From Rhodococcus sp. PAMC28707 (GTDB taxonomy: Bacteria; Actinomycetota; Actinomycetes; Mycobacteriales; Mycobacteriaceae), in assembly GCF_004795915.1 (NCBI RefSeq), contig NZ_CP039253.1, forward strand, positions 1,426,001 to 1,490,000: a DNA stretch of 64,000 bases, given 5' to 3'. Below, in pieces: positions 25,494-33,853 of this stretch; positions within the stretch are counted from its first letter, which is position 1, and every line of letters begins with the position of its first letter. The position numbers and the translations under genes were made by a program. Below the pieces are notes generated by a model that worked only from the letters and a program-made list of their open reading frames with translations, was not told where the DNA came from and ran no database searches.

Positions 25494-25994
25494 TTACTCG
25501 ATCTCGAGCGCTACCTTCCGTAGCAGGTGTGCCAACGCCTCTGTTTCATCCTGGCTCAGCCCGTCGAGCAGTTCACGATCACGCGCGAGTCGCAGCGGAA
25601 AGACGGTGTCGACCAATTCGACGCCGGCAGCGGTGAGTTGTAACAGCACGACTCGCGCATCGCGGTCCAAGCCGCGGCGCTCGACCAAGCCTTCCTTCAC
25701 CAGGCGTTCCGAGATCTTCGTGGTGGATGCCCCACTGAGCATCGTCACCGAGGTTACTTCGCTCGCTCGTAGTGGTCGTTGAGCCCGGCGCAGTGCGCTC
25801 AAGACGTCGAATTCGGCCCGCGACACCCCACTCGGCGCGAGTGTGGAATCGAGTAAGTGGTTGGCCTGCGCAGCGATCCTTCCGATCCGTGCGAGAACTT
25901 CGATCGGCGAAGTGTCGATGTCCGGAAAGAGGGCGCCCCACTCACGGCGGACCTGATCCACGAAGTCTCCGCCAGATTTCTGCACCGAGGTCAT
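25494..25994 (-). CDS. MarR-family regulator of the FUSC gene
   Basis: A 166-residue MarR protein: IGRIAAQANHLLDSTLAPSGVSRAEFDVLSALRR, LRASEVTSVTMLSGASTTKISERLVKEGLVERR and the DRDARVVLLQLT wing (pattern only). It is divergent from the FUSC transporter, with an operator-like dyad covering the FUSC promoter. ATG at 25994 is used; GTG at 26003 would add three residues. Confidence 0.9.
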   Translation of the reverse strand: MTSVQKSGGDFVDQVRREWGALFPDIDTSPIEVLARIGRIAAQANHLLDSTLAPSGVSRAEFDVLSALRRAQRPLRASEVTSVTMLSGASTTKISERLVKEGLVERRGLDRDARVVLLQLTAAGVELVDTVFPLRLARDRELLDGLSQDETEALAHLLRKVALEIE

Positions 25995-26031
25995 GCTCTT
26001 CACCCTACGGCCCAGGTCACAGATGGCGACA

Positions 26032-26061
26032 TTTACTTTACTAGTGAAATACCTGTAAAGT
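26032..26061 (+). promoter_or_regulatory. Operator and -10 box of the FUSC gene
   Basis: CTTTAC (26036-26041) and GTAAAG (26055-26060) are inverted around TTTACTAGTGAAA (26037-26049), itself nearly symmetric about ACTAGT. A TAAAGT -10-like hexamer (26056-26061) ends 6 bp before the GTG start at 26068, so the FUSC mRNA may be leaderless. The MarR protein encoded divergently is the natural ligand of this site. Confidence 0.5.
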
Positions 26062-26067
26062 ATTAAC

Positions 26068-27468
26068 GTGCCCGTTCCCGTGATTCGACTCGACCACACC
26101 CGTTCGGCGCTCGCTCACGCCACTTCGCGAGCGGCCTGGCGCCAGGCGATGACGCTCGGGCACGCCGATGCGACTATCGCTCCAGCCCTCCGGGTCGGTG
26201 CAGCAATCGCCGTCGTACTCGTCGGTGGAGGCATTCTCGGCAGGCCCGAACTCGCAGGCTTCGCTGCCCTGGGCGCCCTGTGCAGCGCATTCACGCGCTA
26301 CGAGCCGTACCCACGGCGCGCAGGCAAGCTGGCGCTGGTCGGCGGCTCGATAGTGCTTTGGGCAACACTGGGCGCCGTGGTCGGCACGATAACGTCCTCC
26401 TCTGCTATCCACATCTTCGCGATCTCCCTGGCAGCCGGAGTCGCCGCCCTTGCACTGTCTGCCTTCTCCATCACCGGACCCGGCCCTGTCATCCTCGTGT
26501 TCGCTTCGACCGCGGCTGTCGGGTTCGCGAGCGCCGCCGGGGACGTGGTCGAAGTTTTCGTTTCGGTGTCCATCGGTGCTGCCATCGGATGGGTAGCGGC
26601 AATGCTGCCGGCGTTGCTCCACCCTGTCGGGCCCGGCCAACTCGCGGTCGCCCGCGCTCTCGCGGCCACCGACTCGAGACAAGACGGCATCGCCCGAGCG
26701 TCGATCGAACACGCTCGCGTGATCGTTGCACTCAATACCCGGCCGACCTCGCGCGATCACAGCCTCGGACTGACCACTCTCCTCGACGACGCCGAGCAGG
26801 TGCTCGACGCCTGGGCACGTGGCGAAAATCCTTCTCATGCAGCAGAAATCCTCGCTCACGAACGCGCACTGCGAAAGATGCGCAGGTACGACGCGTTGCC
26901 GGTGCGCGCTGCCGAGCTCGCCACTACACCTGAAAACTTCTTTGCCGTCGGCGTGCGCATGTTGACCTCACGGGCACTTGTGATCAATGCGGCACGCATC
27001 GCCGTGGCATCATTGTTGGCCGCTTGGTGCGCAACTGCTTTCGGCTTCGAGCATCCTTTGTGGGCGACTATGGGCGCGATGGCCGCCCTGCAGGGCATCA
27101 CTTTTCACACGACGGTCGAGCGCGGCATACAGCGGCTACTCGGGAATGTCGGCGGCGCTGTCATCGCCGCCGCACTGATTGCAGGTGCGTTCGGATACTG
27201 GCAGACAACGCTCGCCATCATCGTTCTGCAGATCGTTGCCGAACTCCTCGTCATGAAGAACTACGGCCTCACCACGATCGCCGTCACACCGATGGCGCTG
27301 CTTCTGACCGGCATAGCCGGACAGCTGTCCCCAGCCGTCGCGATCAGTCGGGTCGGCGACACCCTCATCGGTGTTCTGATCGGGATCGTCGTCGCTGCCC
27401 TCACGATCGGGATCGGAGACAAGCCAGCACGAGAACTCACTGGCGTAGAGCGACACTGCGTCCGGTGA
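26068..27468 (+). CDS. FUSC-family membrane transporter
   Basis: A 466-residue protein with two blocks of six hydrophobic segments (about residues 30-190 and 310-455) separated by a soluble helical part, as in aromatic-acid/fusaric-acid exporters. Seen: FAALGALCSAFTRYEPYPRR near the start and FEHPLWATMGAMAALQG in the second block, the conserved W/A-T-x-x-A-x-x region. GTG at 26068 directly follows a -10-like box and has no Shine-Dalgarno sequence, which fits leaderless translation. It is probably controlled by the divergent MarR. Confidence 0.88.
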   Translation: MPVPVIRLDHTRSALAHATSRAAWRQAMTLGHADATIAPALRVGAAIAVVLVGGGILGRPELAGFAALGALCSAFTRYEPYPRRAGKLALVGGSIVLWATLGAVVGTITSSSAIHIFAISLAAGVAALALSAFSITGPGPVILVFASTAAVGFASAAGDVVEVFVSVSIGAAIGWVAAMLPALLHPVGPGQLAVARALAATDSRQDGIARASIEHARVIVALNTRPTSRDHSLGLTTLLDDAEQVLDAWARGENPSHAAEILAHERALRKMRRYDALPVRAAELATTPENFFAVGVRMLTSRALVINAARIAVASLLAAWCATAFGFEHPLWATMGAMAALQGITFHTTVERGIQRLLGNVGGAVIAAALIAGAFGYWQTTLAIIVLQIVAELLVMKNYGLTTIAVTPMALLLTGIAGQLSPAVAISRVGDTLIGVLIGIVVAALTIGIGDKPARELTGVERHCVR

Positions 27469-27501
27469 GACGGTGTTACCGTGCAGTTCGAATCGACGAG
27501 C

Positions 27502-29565
27502 ATGGGGGCAATCGTAGTGAATTCAGGACTCGGTAGACGATCATTTCTCGCCGCCACCGGGGTCGCGGCCCTCGGGGCTGCAACCCTTGGGAGTGCGACA
27601 CTTGGGAGTGCGGGGCGGGCGTGGGCGGCACCGGGGGGTCTCGAAGTCGGCCGAGGCATCGGCGACATGACAGGTGAACCGCTCGGTGCCGGAATGAACG
27701 GGTACGCAGTCCTGGAACAGTCCTCAGCGGGCCTGCACCTGCGGCAGCGGGCGCGGGCGTTCGTGTTCGTCGACGCCGCTTCGGCCCAGCGACTCGTGCA
27801 TGTGACGTGCGAGGTCGGCCTCATGTTCGAGAGCATTCTCGAAGAAGTGCTCCGGCGCCTTGCCGTTCGATTCGGCGATCTCTATCACCGAGGGAACGTC
27901 CTGCTCTCGGCAACCCACACCCATGCCGCCCCCGGCGGAACCGACGGCCATCTCTTGGTGGACATCACCACGCTGGGGTTCCGGCCGATCACCTTCGAGT
28001 CCAACGTCGCGGGCATCGTGGACGCGATCGGACGGGCACACGACGACGTGCAACCCGGTCAGGTCTCCATCACCACCGGCTCCTTGACCGATGCCGGAGT
28101 CAACCGCTCTCCCAAAGCATTCGATCGAGATCCGATCTCGGACACCTCTCGATTCCCGGGCAAGATCGATCCGCGATCGGTCAACCTACAGGTGATGCGG
28201 GACGGGGAACTGACAGGCATCATCAACTGGTTCGCCACCCACGGCACGTCGATGAAGGCCACGAACACATTGATCAGCACCGATAACAAGGGATATGCAG
28301 CATGGCACTGGGAGCGGGAGGTCGAGAAGGTCGACTACCGCAACCCCACCTTCGTCGCCGCATTCTGCCAAAGCACCCCCGGCGACATCACCCCCAACCT
28401 GGACAGGCAGCCTGGAACAGGTCCGACGACTGACGAATTCGAGAACACCCGCATCATCGGCATGCGCCAATTCGATACTGCGCGTGCGCAAACCGAGTCC
28501 GCTGCGAGCGCAGTCGGCACCGGAATCGATGTCAGGTGGGTGTACGCAGACTTCTCCGGCTTCACCGTCCGACCGGAGTTCACCGGCGATGGCCGCACCC
28601 ATACCACCAGCCCCGCGGCGCTCGGTGCCGCCTTCGCGGCGTCGAGTCAGGAGGATGGCGGCGGACTACCGGAACTCGGACTTCAAGAGGGCGAGCGTGG
28701 CGGCAATCCCGCTCTGGCAGCTCTCGGTTCGGTGGTGATGCCGCAGTGGCTACGCGATGCACATGCTCCGAAGGACATCCTTCTCCCCGTCGGATTGATA
28801 CCAGGAATCGTGCAGCAGCAGCTTCCTTTTCACCTCGCGCGGCTGGGCGGGTTCTTCCTGTTCTCCTGCCCGTTCGAGCCGACCATCGTCGCAGGCTCGC
28901 GCTTGCGAACAGCCCTGGCCGACACGCTCGGCGTCGATTCCGATCAGATCGTCGTGCAGGGGTACACCAACGGCTACGGCCACTACCTGACCACACCCGA
29001 GGAATACGATCAGCAGGATTACGAAGGCGGTGCGACCCCGTTCGGTCGCTGGCAACTCCCGGCAACCGTTCAAATCGCCGTCGACCTCGCATCCGCCATG
29101 CGAGATGGCCGGACGATCGACAACGGAACTTCGCAACCGGACCTGACCGGCGCGATACCGAACTCTCCCAGCGGTATCGCGTTCGTCGATCTTCCGGCCC
29201 CCGGCAGGGCATTCGGCGACGTGTTGAGTCAACCGTCCCCGCAGTACGACGTCGGCGCACATGTCGCAGTGCGGTTTTCCGGTACGAACCCGAACTCGAA
29301 TTTGCGACGTGACGACACATATTTGGCCGTGGAGCGGGCCGACGGTGCGAGCTGGGTTCGAGAGTACGACGACAGCGACTGGTACACGACCATCGTCTTC
29401 GACAACTCTGGGCCGATCACCGACACCACGATCGCGTGGGATGTTCCGGCCTCTCAGCAAGCCGGGCGCTACCGCATCGTGTATTTCGGCGATGCCCGGG
29501 CGATCGATGGCCGGCTCACACCGTTCACGGGGACTTCTGCTGAATTCGAAATCTTGCCGTCGTGA
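27502..29565 (+). CDS. Neutral ceramidase, Tat-exported
   Basis: About 687 residues of the neutral/alkaline non-lysosomal ceramidase family, which hydrolyses ceramide to sphingosine and a fatty acid outside the cell. Seen: a twin-arginine signal (GRRSFLAATG then a hydrophobic stretch to AWAAPGG), GIGDMTGEPLGAGMNGYA, zinc-ligand motif LLSATHTHAAPGGTDGH, the nucleophile serine in NRSPKAF, NWFATHGTSM, FVAAFCQSTPGDITPN, TNGYGHYLTTPEEYDQQDYEGG, and a C-terminal immunoglobulin-like domain. Starts at 27481, 27502 or 27517 are possible; GTG 27517 would place the RR pair closest to the N-terminus. Bacteria of this type make no ceramide, so the substrate is presumably from a host or environment. Confidence 0.92.
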   Translation: MGAIVVNSGLGRRSFLAATGVAALGAATLGSATLGSAGRAWAAPGGLEVGRGIGDMTGEPLGAGMNGYAVLEQSSAGLHLRQRARAFVFVDAASAQRLVHVTCEVGLMFESILEEVLRRLAVRFGDLYHRGNVLLSATHTHAAPGGTDGHLLVDITTLGFRPITFESNVAGIVDAIGRAHDDVQPGQVSITTGSLTDAGVNRSPKAFDRDPISDTSRFPGKIDPRSVNLQVMRDGELTGIINWFATHGTSMKATNTLISTDNKGYAAWHWEREVEKVDYRNPTFVAAFCQSTPGDITPNLDRQPGTGPTTDEFENTRIIGMRQFDTARAQTESAASAVGTGIDVRWVYADFSGFTVRPEFTGDGRTHTTSPAALGAAFAASSQEDGGGLPELGLQEGERGGNPALAALGSVVMPQWLRDAHAPKDILLPVGLIPGIVQQQLPFHLARLGGFFLFSCPFEPTIVAGSRLRTALADTLGVDSDQIVVQGYTNGYGHYLTTPEEYDQQDYEGGATPFGRWQLPATVQIAVDLASAMRDGRTIDNGTSQPDLTGAIPNSPSGIAFVDLPAPGRAFGDVLSQPSPQYDVGAHVAVRFSGTNPNSNLRRDDTYLAVERADGASWVREYDDSDWYTTIVFDNSGPITDTTIAWDVPASQQAGRYRIVYFGDARAIDGRLTPFTGTSAEFEILPS

Positions 29566-29707
29566 CCTTGCCGTGACCATTGCGTGACAGATACGTAATG
29601 GCCGCTTGGGTTCGCTGTGTCCCAGAGAGAGGAACGTAGAGGAGGGTGCTGCGAGGAACCAGTTCCACGTTGCCCACCATTACCAACGACCTATCGGGAG
29701 GCTCGAC

Positions 29708-30202
29708 ATGTCCACAGCCAGCATGACAGCAGTGAAGAGAAGTCTCGGCGGCGTAGCAGCCATCGGCACAGCACTGGCGTTCGCCGCACTCGTTCCCGCG
29801 ACGGCGTCCGCCGCCCCGGTCGGATGTACGACTGCACCGGGCGGCAACGCTGCAGCGTCGCTGGTCGGAAACTCCCAGTGCGACAGTCAGGCCGATGCCA
29901 CGAGCGCGGCAGCCGGATACGGTTTCGACGGCTGGGGATCTGCCAACGCCATGGCCAACGCAGCAGCACTCGCTCTAGGATTCAACGGCGGCATCGCGGT
30001 AGCGGACGGCACGGCGGGCGGAGGACCGGCTGCGATCGCATTCGGACCGGGCAGCCTCGCGGAAAACTCGGCCGTCGGACTGGGGCTGTCCATCGCGATT
30101 GCCGGCCCGGGTGCCACCGTCACGCTGACCCCCACCGGTGCCTTATGCCAGGGACCCGGCATCGCGGGGAGCTTCACCACCCTGCAGGGCTGCATCGGCT
30201 GA
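29708..30202 (+). CDS. Small secreted Gly/Ala-rich protein, unknown
   Basis: A 164-residue protein with a clear Sec signal peptide (VAAIGTALAFAALVPATASAAP) and a mature part of about 130 residues rich in Gly and Ala, with four cysteines (VGCTT, SQCDS, ALCQG, QGCIG) that could pair. I recognise no family. ATG at 29708 has a GGGAGG about 8 bases upstream. A strong stem-loop follows the stop, so it is its own transcription unit. Confidence 0.8.
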   Translation: MSTASMTAVKRSLGGVAAIGTALAFAALVPATASAAPVGCTTAPGGNAAASLVGNSQCDSQADATSAAAGYGFDGWGSANAMANAAALALGFNGGIAVADGTAGGGPAAIAFGPGSLAENSAVGLGLSIAIAGPGATVTLTPTGALCQGPGIAGSFTTLQGCIG

Positions 30203-30232
30203 CCTGATCTCAGCGCAGGTTTCACGTTGAAC

Positions 30233-30273
30233 ACTACGTTCTCGCGCTCCGCACCCGAGCGCGAGAACGTAGT
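30233..30273 (+). terminator. 17-bp stem-loop after the small secreted protein gene
   Basis: ACTACGTTCTCGCGCTC (30233-30249) and its perfect complement (30257-30273) with a 7-nt loop. It is followed by TGTATT rather than a long U-tract. It most likely ends the transcript of the secreted protein. Confidence 0.75.
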
Positions 30274-30343
30274 TGTATTCACGCAGGTCCAGCGGCGATT
30301 AAGCTATCAGGATGCGTACCGACGGCGTGCAGCAGGCGGATAG

Positions 30344-30814
30344 ATGAGCACCTCGGAGTTCAGCGAGGCGATGCTCGCTTTGACGAGAAGGTTGCGCAAG
30401 CAGCGCCCGGTGCCCTACCTGACGCCGAGTCAGATGCAGATTCTCGGCGACGTCGAGCGAAGCGGCGGATCGAGCGCCCCCGTAGATCTCGCTGCGATGC
30501 AGGGCGTGCGGATCCAGTCGCTGACAAGTAATCTCAACGCCCTCGAAGCAGAGGGTTTGGTGACCCGCACCCCGGACACCTCCGATCGGCGACGATTGTT
30601 GATCGTGGTGACCGCCGAAGGAACGACTCTCGTCGCAGCGGACCGTGCACAGCGCGACAAGTGGCTCGCCGACGCGATGGACGAGGAGCTCACTCAGCTC
30701 GAACGCGACGTCCTTCATCTATCGGCTCCCATCCTCTGGAAACTCGCCCGACGGGCGGATTCCGCCGGGGTGATTGACCTTCCAGCGAGGCTCGTGAACC
30801 ATGTAGAGCGTTAA
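30344..30814 (+). CDS. MarR-family regulator
   Basis: A 156-residue winged-helix protein: LTPSQMQILGDVERSGG, VDLAAMQGVRIQSLTSNLNALEAEGLVTRTPDTSDRRRLLIVVTAEG (family order of recognition helix and wing). It has no divergent partner; the next features downstream are a small ORF and a terminator on the same strand. Target unknown. Confidence 0.88.
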   Translation: MSTSEFSEAMLALTRRLRKQRPVPYLTPSQMQILGDVERSGGSSAPVDLAAMQGVRIQSLTSNLNALEAEGLVTRTPDTSDRRRLLIVVTAEGTTLVAADRAQRDKWLADAMDEELTQLERDVLHLSAPILWKLARRADSAGVIDLPARLVNHVER

Positions 30815-30861
30815 CCCCTGAAGTGGCGCCTGTGCCGCGAACAACGAGGAGCTCGAGCGAG

Positions 30862-30957
30862 ATGATGTCCTACCTTCTGTATGACCTGTTACTCCCCCAG
30901 GTCGGCCACGACGTTGCCACGTATTGGGCAACGCTGCTGGTCATCAATCCAATCTGA
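30862..30957 (+). CDS. Small ORF of 31 residues with own terminator
   Basis: ATG-ATG start, 31 codons, TGA at 30955-30957. AGGAG (30847-30851) lies 10 bases upstream and an intrinsic terminator begins 18 bases after the stop. The peptide (MMSYLLYDLLLPQVGHDVAT then YWATLLVINPI) is hydrophobic at both ends with a polar centre, so membrane association is plausible. I recognise no family. The ribosome-binding site, ORF and terminator in sequence argue for a real small protein rather than chance. It could be cotranscribed with the MarR gene ending 47 bp upstream. Confidence 0.6.
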   Translation: MMSYLLYDLLLPQVGHDVATYWATLLVINPI

Positions 30958-30975
30958 AACGCTCGAGAAACAACC

Positions 30976-31020
30976 ACTCGGCCCTCGCGGGACATACGAC
31001 GGCGAGGGCCGAGTTCTTTT
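30976..31020 (+). terminator. Rho-independent terminator
   Basis: ACTCGGCCCTCGC (30976-30988) pairs with GCGAGGGCCGAGT (31002-31014), a perfect 13-bp GC-rich stem, directly followed by TCTTTTTT. It is oriented to stop plus-strand transcription from the MarR/small-ORF side, before the convergent CorC-like genes. Confidence 0.92.
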
Positions 31021-31047
31021 TTGTTCTCATGCCTTCGGGAGTTGTCT

Positions 31048-32055
31048 TCAGCCGGGCAAGGTGGCAGTCGGCAACAGCCACGAGAGGACATCGGACAGCG
31101 TCACCACGCCGAGCGTCTGCTGTCCATCGACGACAAGCGCAAGATGATTGCTCGTCTCGCGCATCGAAGCCAGTGCGACGTACACCGGAGTTTCTACCTG
31201 CAAGGTGAGTACGGGGCGAGTGATCTCGGAGAGGGTGACATCGCCGTTGAGGGTGTCGCGAACATGGACTACACCGCTGACGATCTCATCGTCGCGCACG
31301 AGAATGCGCAGGTGCCCCGACTCGATCGACGCCGCTCGGACGTCTGCGATCGTTGCTGCCGAGGACACCGACACGGGCAGACCCGGCGACATCAGCAGGT
31401 CACGAACCACCAGCTTCTGCAAGTCCAGCGCACCGGAGATCTGCGCCGAGTAGCTGATGTCCAGCGCCCCGACATTGACGGAATGTTCCACCAGCTGGCG
31501 CAGGTCCTCGGCGTTCTGTCCCGAGGCGAGCTGTTCCGATGGTTCGACGCCGACCTTGCGTAGGCACCAGTTCGCCATACCGTTGAGAGCGATGAGTATC
31601 GGGCGAGTCAGCCACATGAACCCGCGCATCGGAATGGCCAGCAACGTCGCGGACCGTTCCGGATGAGCGATGGCCCACGACTTCGGTGCCATTTCGCCGA
31701 CCACGAGATGAAGAAAGGTGACGATGATGAGCGCGAGCACGAAGCCGGCCACGTCCGACACCCAGTACGCGATACCCCAGGACTCGAAAGCCGGTGTGAG
31801 CCAATGGTGAACGGCGGGTTTGGTGGTGGCGCCGAGTGCCAACGTGCACAGGGTGATGCCGAGCTGTGAACCTGCCAGCAGCACCGTCAGCTCACTCGAA
31901 CTACGCAGGGCCGCTCGTGCCGACCTGCTGATGCTCGCCGCATCCTCGAGCCGGTGACGCTTTGCCGCAAGCAACGCGAACTCCACGGCGACGAAGAATG
32001 CACTTGCAGCGATCAGTCCGACGGTGACCGCCAGCACGATCCACGGATCGCTCAT
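31048..32055 (-). CDS. CNNM/CorC-like membrane protein
   Basis: A 335-residue protein with an N-terminal DUF21/CNNM transmembrane domain (residues about 1-190; FFVAVEFALLAAKRHRLED and AGSQLGITLCTLALG, VVGEMAPKSWAIAHPE) and a C-terminal CBS pair (about 205-330; GVVHVRDTLNG, HLALVVDGQQTLGVVTLSDVLSWLL). It lacks the CorC_HlyC domain seen in its neighbour. The family is linked to divalent-cation (Mg or Co) transport and membrane integrity. ATG at 32055 overlaps the stop of the upstream paralogue by four bases, so the two are made together and may form a heteromer. Confidence 0.92.
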   Translation of the reverse strand: MSDPWIVLAVTVGLIAASAFFVAVEFALLAAKRHRLEDAASISRSARAALRSSSELTVLLAGSQLGITLCTLALGATTKPAVHHWLTPAFESWGIAYWVSDVAGFVLALIIVTFLHLVVGEMAPKSWAIAHPERSATLLAIPMRGFMWLTRPILIALNGMANWCLRKVGVEPSEQLASGQNAEDLRQLVEHSVNVGALDISYSAQISGALDLQKLVVRDLLMSPGLPVSVSSAATIADVRAASIESGHLRILVRDDEIVSGVVHVRDTLNGDVTLSEITRPVLTLQVETPVYVALASMRETSNHLALVVDGQQTLGVVTLSDVLSWLLPTATLPG

Positions 32056-33476
32056 CGGTGGGAATCCTTTTCTCGGTCATCGGAGCGGTGAGTATCGTCG
32101 GGATGGTCACTGCTACGCGAATCGCGTTGTCTCAGTTGAAGTCTGACCGTCGAAGGGACGTAGTTGTCGATCTCGAGCACCTCGAGAACTACGTACCGCT
32201 CCGGAACTTCGTCGTCGTCGTTCACCAGGTCGGCCGAATCGGCGGGCAGCTCGACTTCCACTACGGTTCCGACGCTGGGCAAAGCTCCATGATGGGAGAT
32301 GATCAAACCGGCGATCGTTTCGTAGTCACCGCCGGGCAGATCATGATCGATGGAACGTTCGACCTCATCGATATGAACCTCACCGCCCATCGTCCAGGTA
32401 CCGTCCTCGGCTGAGATCGGTGTCGGATCGACTTCGCCGGCGTCGTGCTCGTCGGTAATCTCCCCGACGAGCTCCTCGGCCAAGTCCTCGATGGTGACGA
32501 CACCCGTCAATCCGCCGTATTCATCGATCACACAGGCGAGCTGATTCTTCGATGACTGCAATTCGAGAACAGCATCGGGAAGTGCCTGCGTCTCCGGCAG
32601 AATCAATGCCGGGCGAACGAACTCGCGGACTTCGGCGTCCGGCCGATCTACCGCAATCAGAATGTCCTGCAGATGCACCACACCCACGATGCCGTCATCT
32701 TCGTCCAGCACTGGATAACGTGAATGCTCGTGTCCCATCAAAGCCGTGACACTTGCCAGCGAATCGTGGGCACGCACAGTCGCGGCGCGAGATCGCGGAA
32801 TCATCGCATGCTCGACGGTTCGCGTCGGGAAGTCGAGAATCCGATCGAGGAGATCGGACAACTCGTCGGGCAGATCGCCGGAACCCCGCGACTCGGCAAC
32901 GATGTGTTCGAGGTCGCGAAGTGTCGCAGAATGTTCGACGTCGTGGACCGGCTCGATCTTCAGCGCTTTCAGCAGCAGATTCGATGACTGGTCGAAGATG
33001 GTGATGAGCCATCCGAACAACTTCAGATACATCGTTGTCGACAAGGACAACCAGCGTGCGACCGGCTCGGGCCGGGCGATTGCGAAGTTCTTGGGAAACA
33101 GCTCGCCGAACAACATCTGGATGAAGGTCGAGAACAGCAGCGCTACTACGGCGCCGATACCTATTCCGACCGCGGTCGGAATACCGACCCCGCCGAGCAG
33201 TGTGCCCAGGGATTGTCCGATGAGCGGCTCTGCCACGTAACCGACGAGAAGTCCGGTCACCGTGATACCGAGTTGCGCGCCGGACAGCATGAACGAGGTG
33301 CGCTTGGTGACCTCGAGAGTGCGCCGCGCGCCTGTGTCACCGGCCTCTGCGCGAGCTTTGAGTCGAGACCGATCCACGGTCATGTAAGCAAATTCCTGCG
33401 CCACGAAATAGCCGGTGACGACCGTGATAAGGAAGACGACGAGGATGCCGAGAAGGAGGGCGAGCACTTCGCTCAT
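32052..33476 (-). CDS. CNNM/CorC-like membrane protein with CBS and CorC_HlyC domains
   Basis: A 474-residue paralogue of the next gene. N-terminal CNNM domain (FVAQEFAYMTVDRSRLKARAE, LSGAQLGITVTGLLVGYVAEPL, LFGELFPKNFAIARPEPVARWLS), CBS pair (TVEHAMIPRSRAATV, SRYPVLDEDDGIVGVVHLQDIL, QLACVIDEYGGLTGVVTIEDLAEELVGEI), then a CorC_HlyC domain (about 355-445) and a charged tail rich in Asp, Ser and Arg. ATG at 33476 gives the family start; an earlier in-frame start would add seven Arg-rich residues. First gene of the pair. Confidence 0.93.
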   Translation of the reverse strand: MSEVLALLLGILVVFLITVVTGYFVAQEFAYMTVDRSRLKARAEAGDTGARRTLEVTKRTSFMLSGAQLGITVTGLLVGYVAEPLIGQSLGTLLGGVGIPTAVGIGIGAVVALLFSTFIQMLFGELFPKNFAIARPEPVARWLSLSTTMYLKLFGWLITIFDQSSNLLLKALKIEPVHDVEHSATLRDLEHIVAESRGSGDLPDELSDLLDRILDFPTRTVEHAMIPRSRAATVRAHDSLASVTALMGHEHSRYPVLDEDDGIVGVVHLQDILIAVDRPDAEVREFVRPALILPETQALPDAVLELQSSKNQLACVIDEYGGLTGVVTIEDLAEELVGEITDEHDAGEVDPTPISAEDGTWTMGGEVHIDEVERSIDHDLPGGDYETIAGLIISHHGALPSVGTVVEVELPADSADLVNDDDEVPERYVVLEVLEIDNYVPSTVRLQLRQRDSRSSDHPDDTHRSDDREKDSHR

Positions 33477-33853
33477 TCGCCGGACACCGCCTCGCACATT
33501 GTCGACATCGTGCGTGGAGCCGCGTCCGGCCCGGGTCTATCGCTGTCCATGAATCCTCTGCTTGTGGGCGGGGTGTTTTGTTCAACTATACCTGCCCACT
33601 CGAATGCGAGATCGGTAACGAGCCGATACTTTCGATCACCGGGATTTCATAGCTTCCGGCGCTACCGCTCTCCCCCTACTCTCGATTCGGTGAAGACGCT
33701 CAGGTACGGAAGCAGCGCAGTGTGCGCCGCCGGATGCTCCGCTAGGGCCGAGTGTTGTCTCGGGTCGATTCCCTTCATCCACTCTCGCTGATTCTTGTTC
33801 GGCGCCTATCGCCGATTGTCCGGCCATGTCCGGAAAACCAGTAAGGACTTCTC
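33477..33853 (+). other. Intergenic region holding a leader peptide before the sulfonate operon
   Basis: This 377-bp gap separates the CorC pair (minus) from the sulfonate-type ABC operon (plus). Its left part looks unremarkable. Its right part holds a -10-like TACTCT (33677-33682) and the cysteine-rich small ORF at 33690-33791, then a 62-bp stretch with AAGGA (33842-33847) before the binding-protein ATG. No SAM riboswitch pattern was seen. Confidence 0.6.
33690..33791 (+). CDS. Cys-rich leader peptide, putative cysteine attenuator
   Basis: GTG-initiated ORF of 33 codons ending in TGA 62 bp before the binding-protein gene. It encodes VCAAGCSARAECCLG in its middle, with four cysteines and a tandem Cys-Cys (TGT TGT). 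TACTCT (33677-33682) lies about 7 bp before the GTG, the spacing expected if transcription starts at the GTG itself, so it may be translated without a leader. Poly-cysteine leaderless ORFs that attenuate sulfur genes are known in mycobacteria. The downstream operon for sulfonate uptake is a fitting target. Confidence 0.6.
   Translation: MKTLRYGSSAVCAAGCSARAECCLGSIPFIHSR

Noticed and set aside
33477-33853. SAM-type riboswitch upstream of the sulfonate operon
   Set aside because: No SAM-I, SAM-II or SAM-IV core blocks were found; a Cys-rich leader ORF explains the region better.
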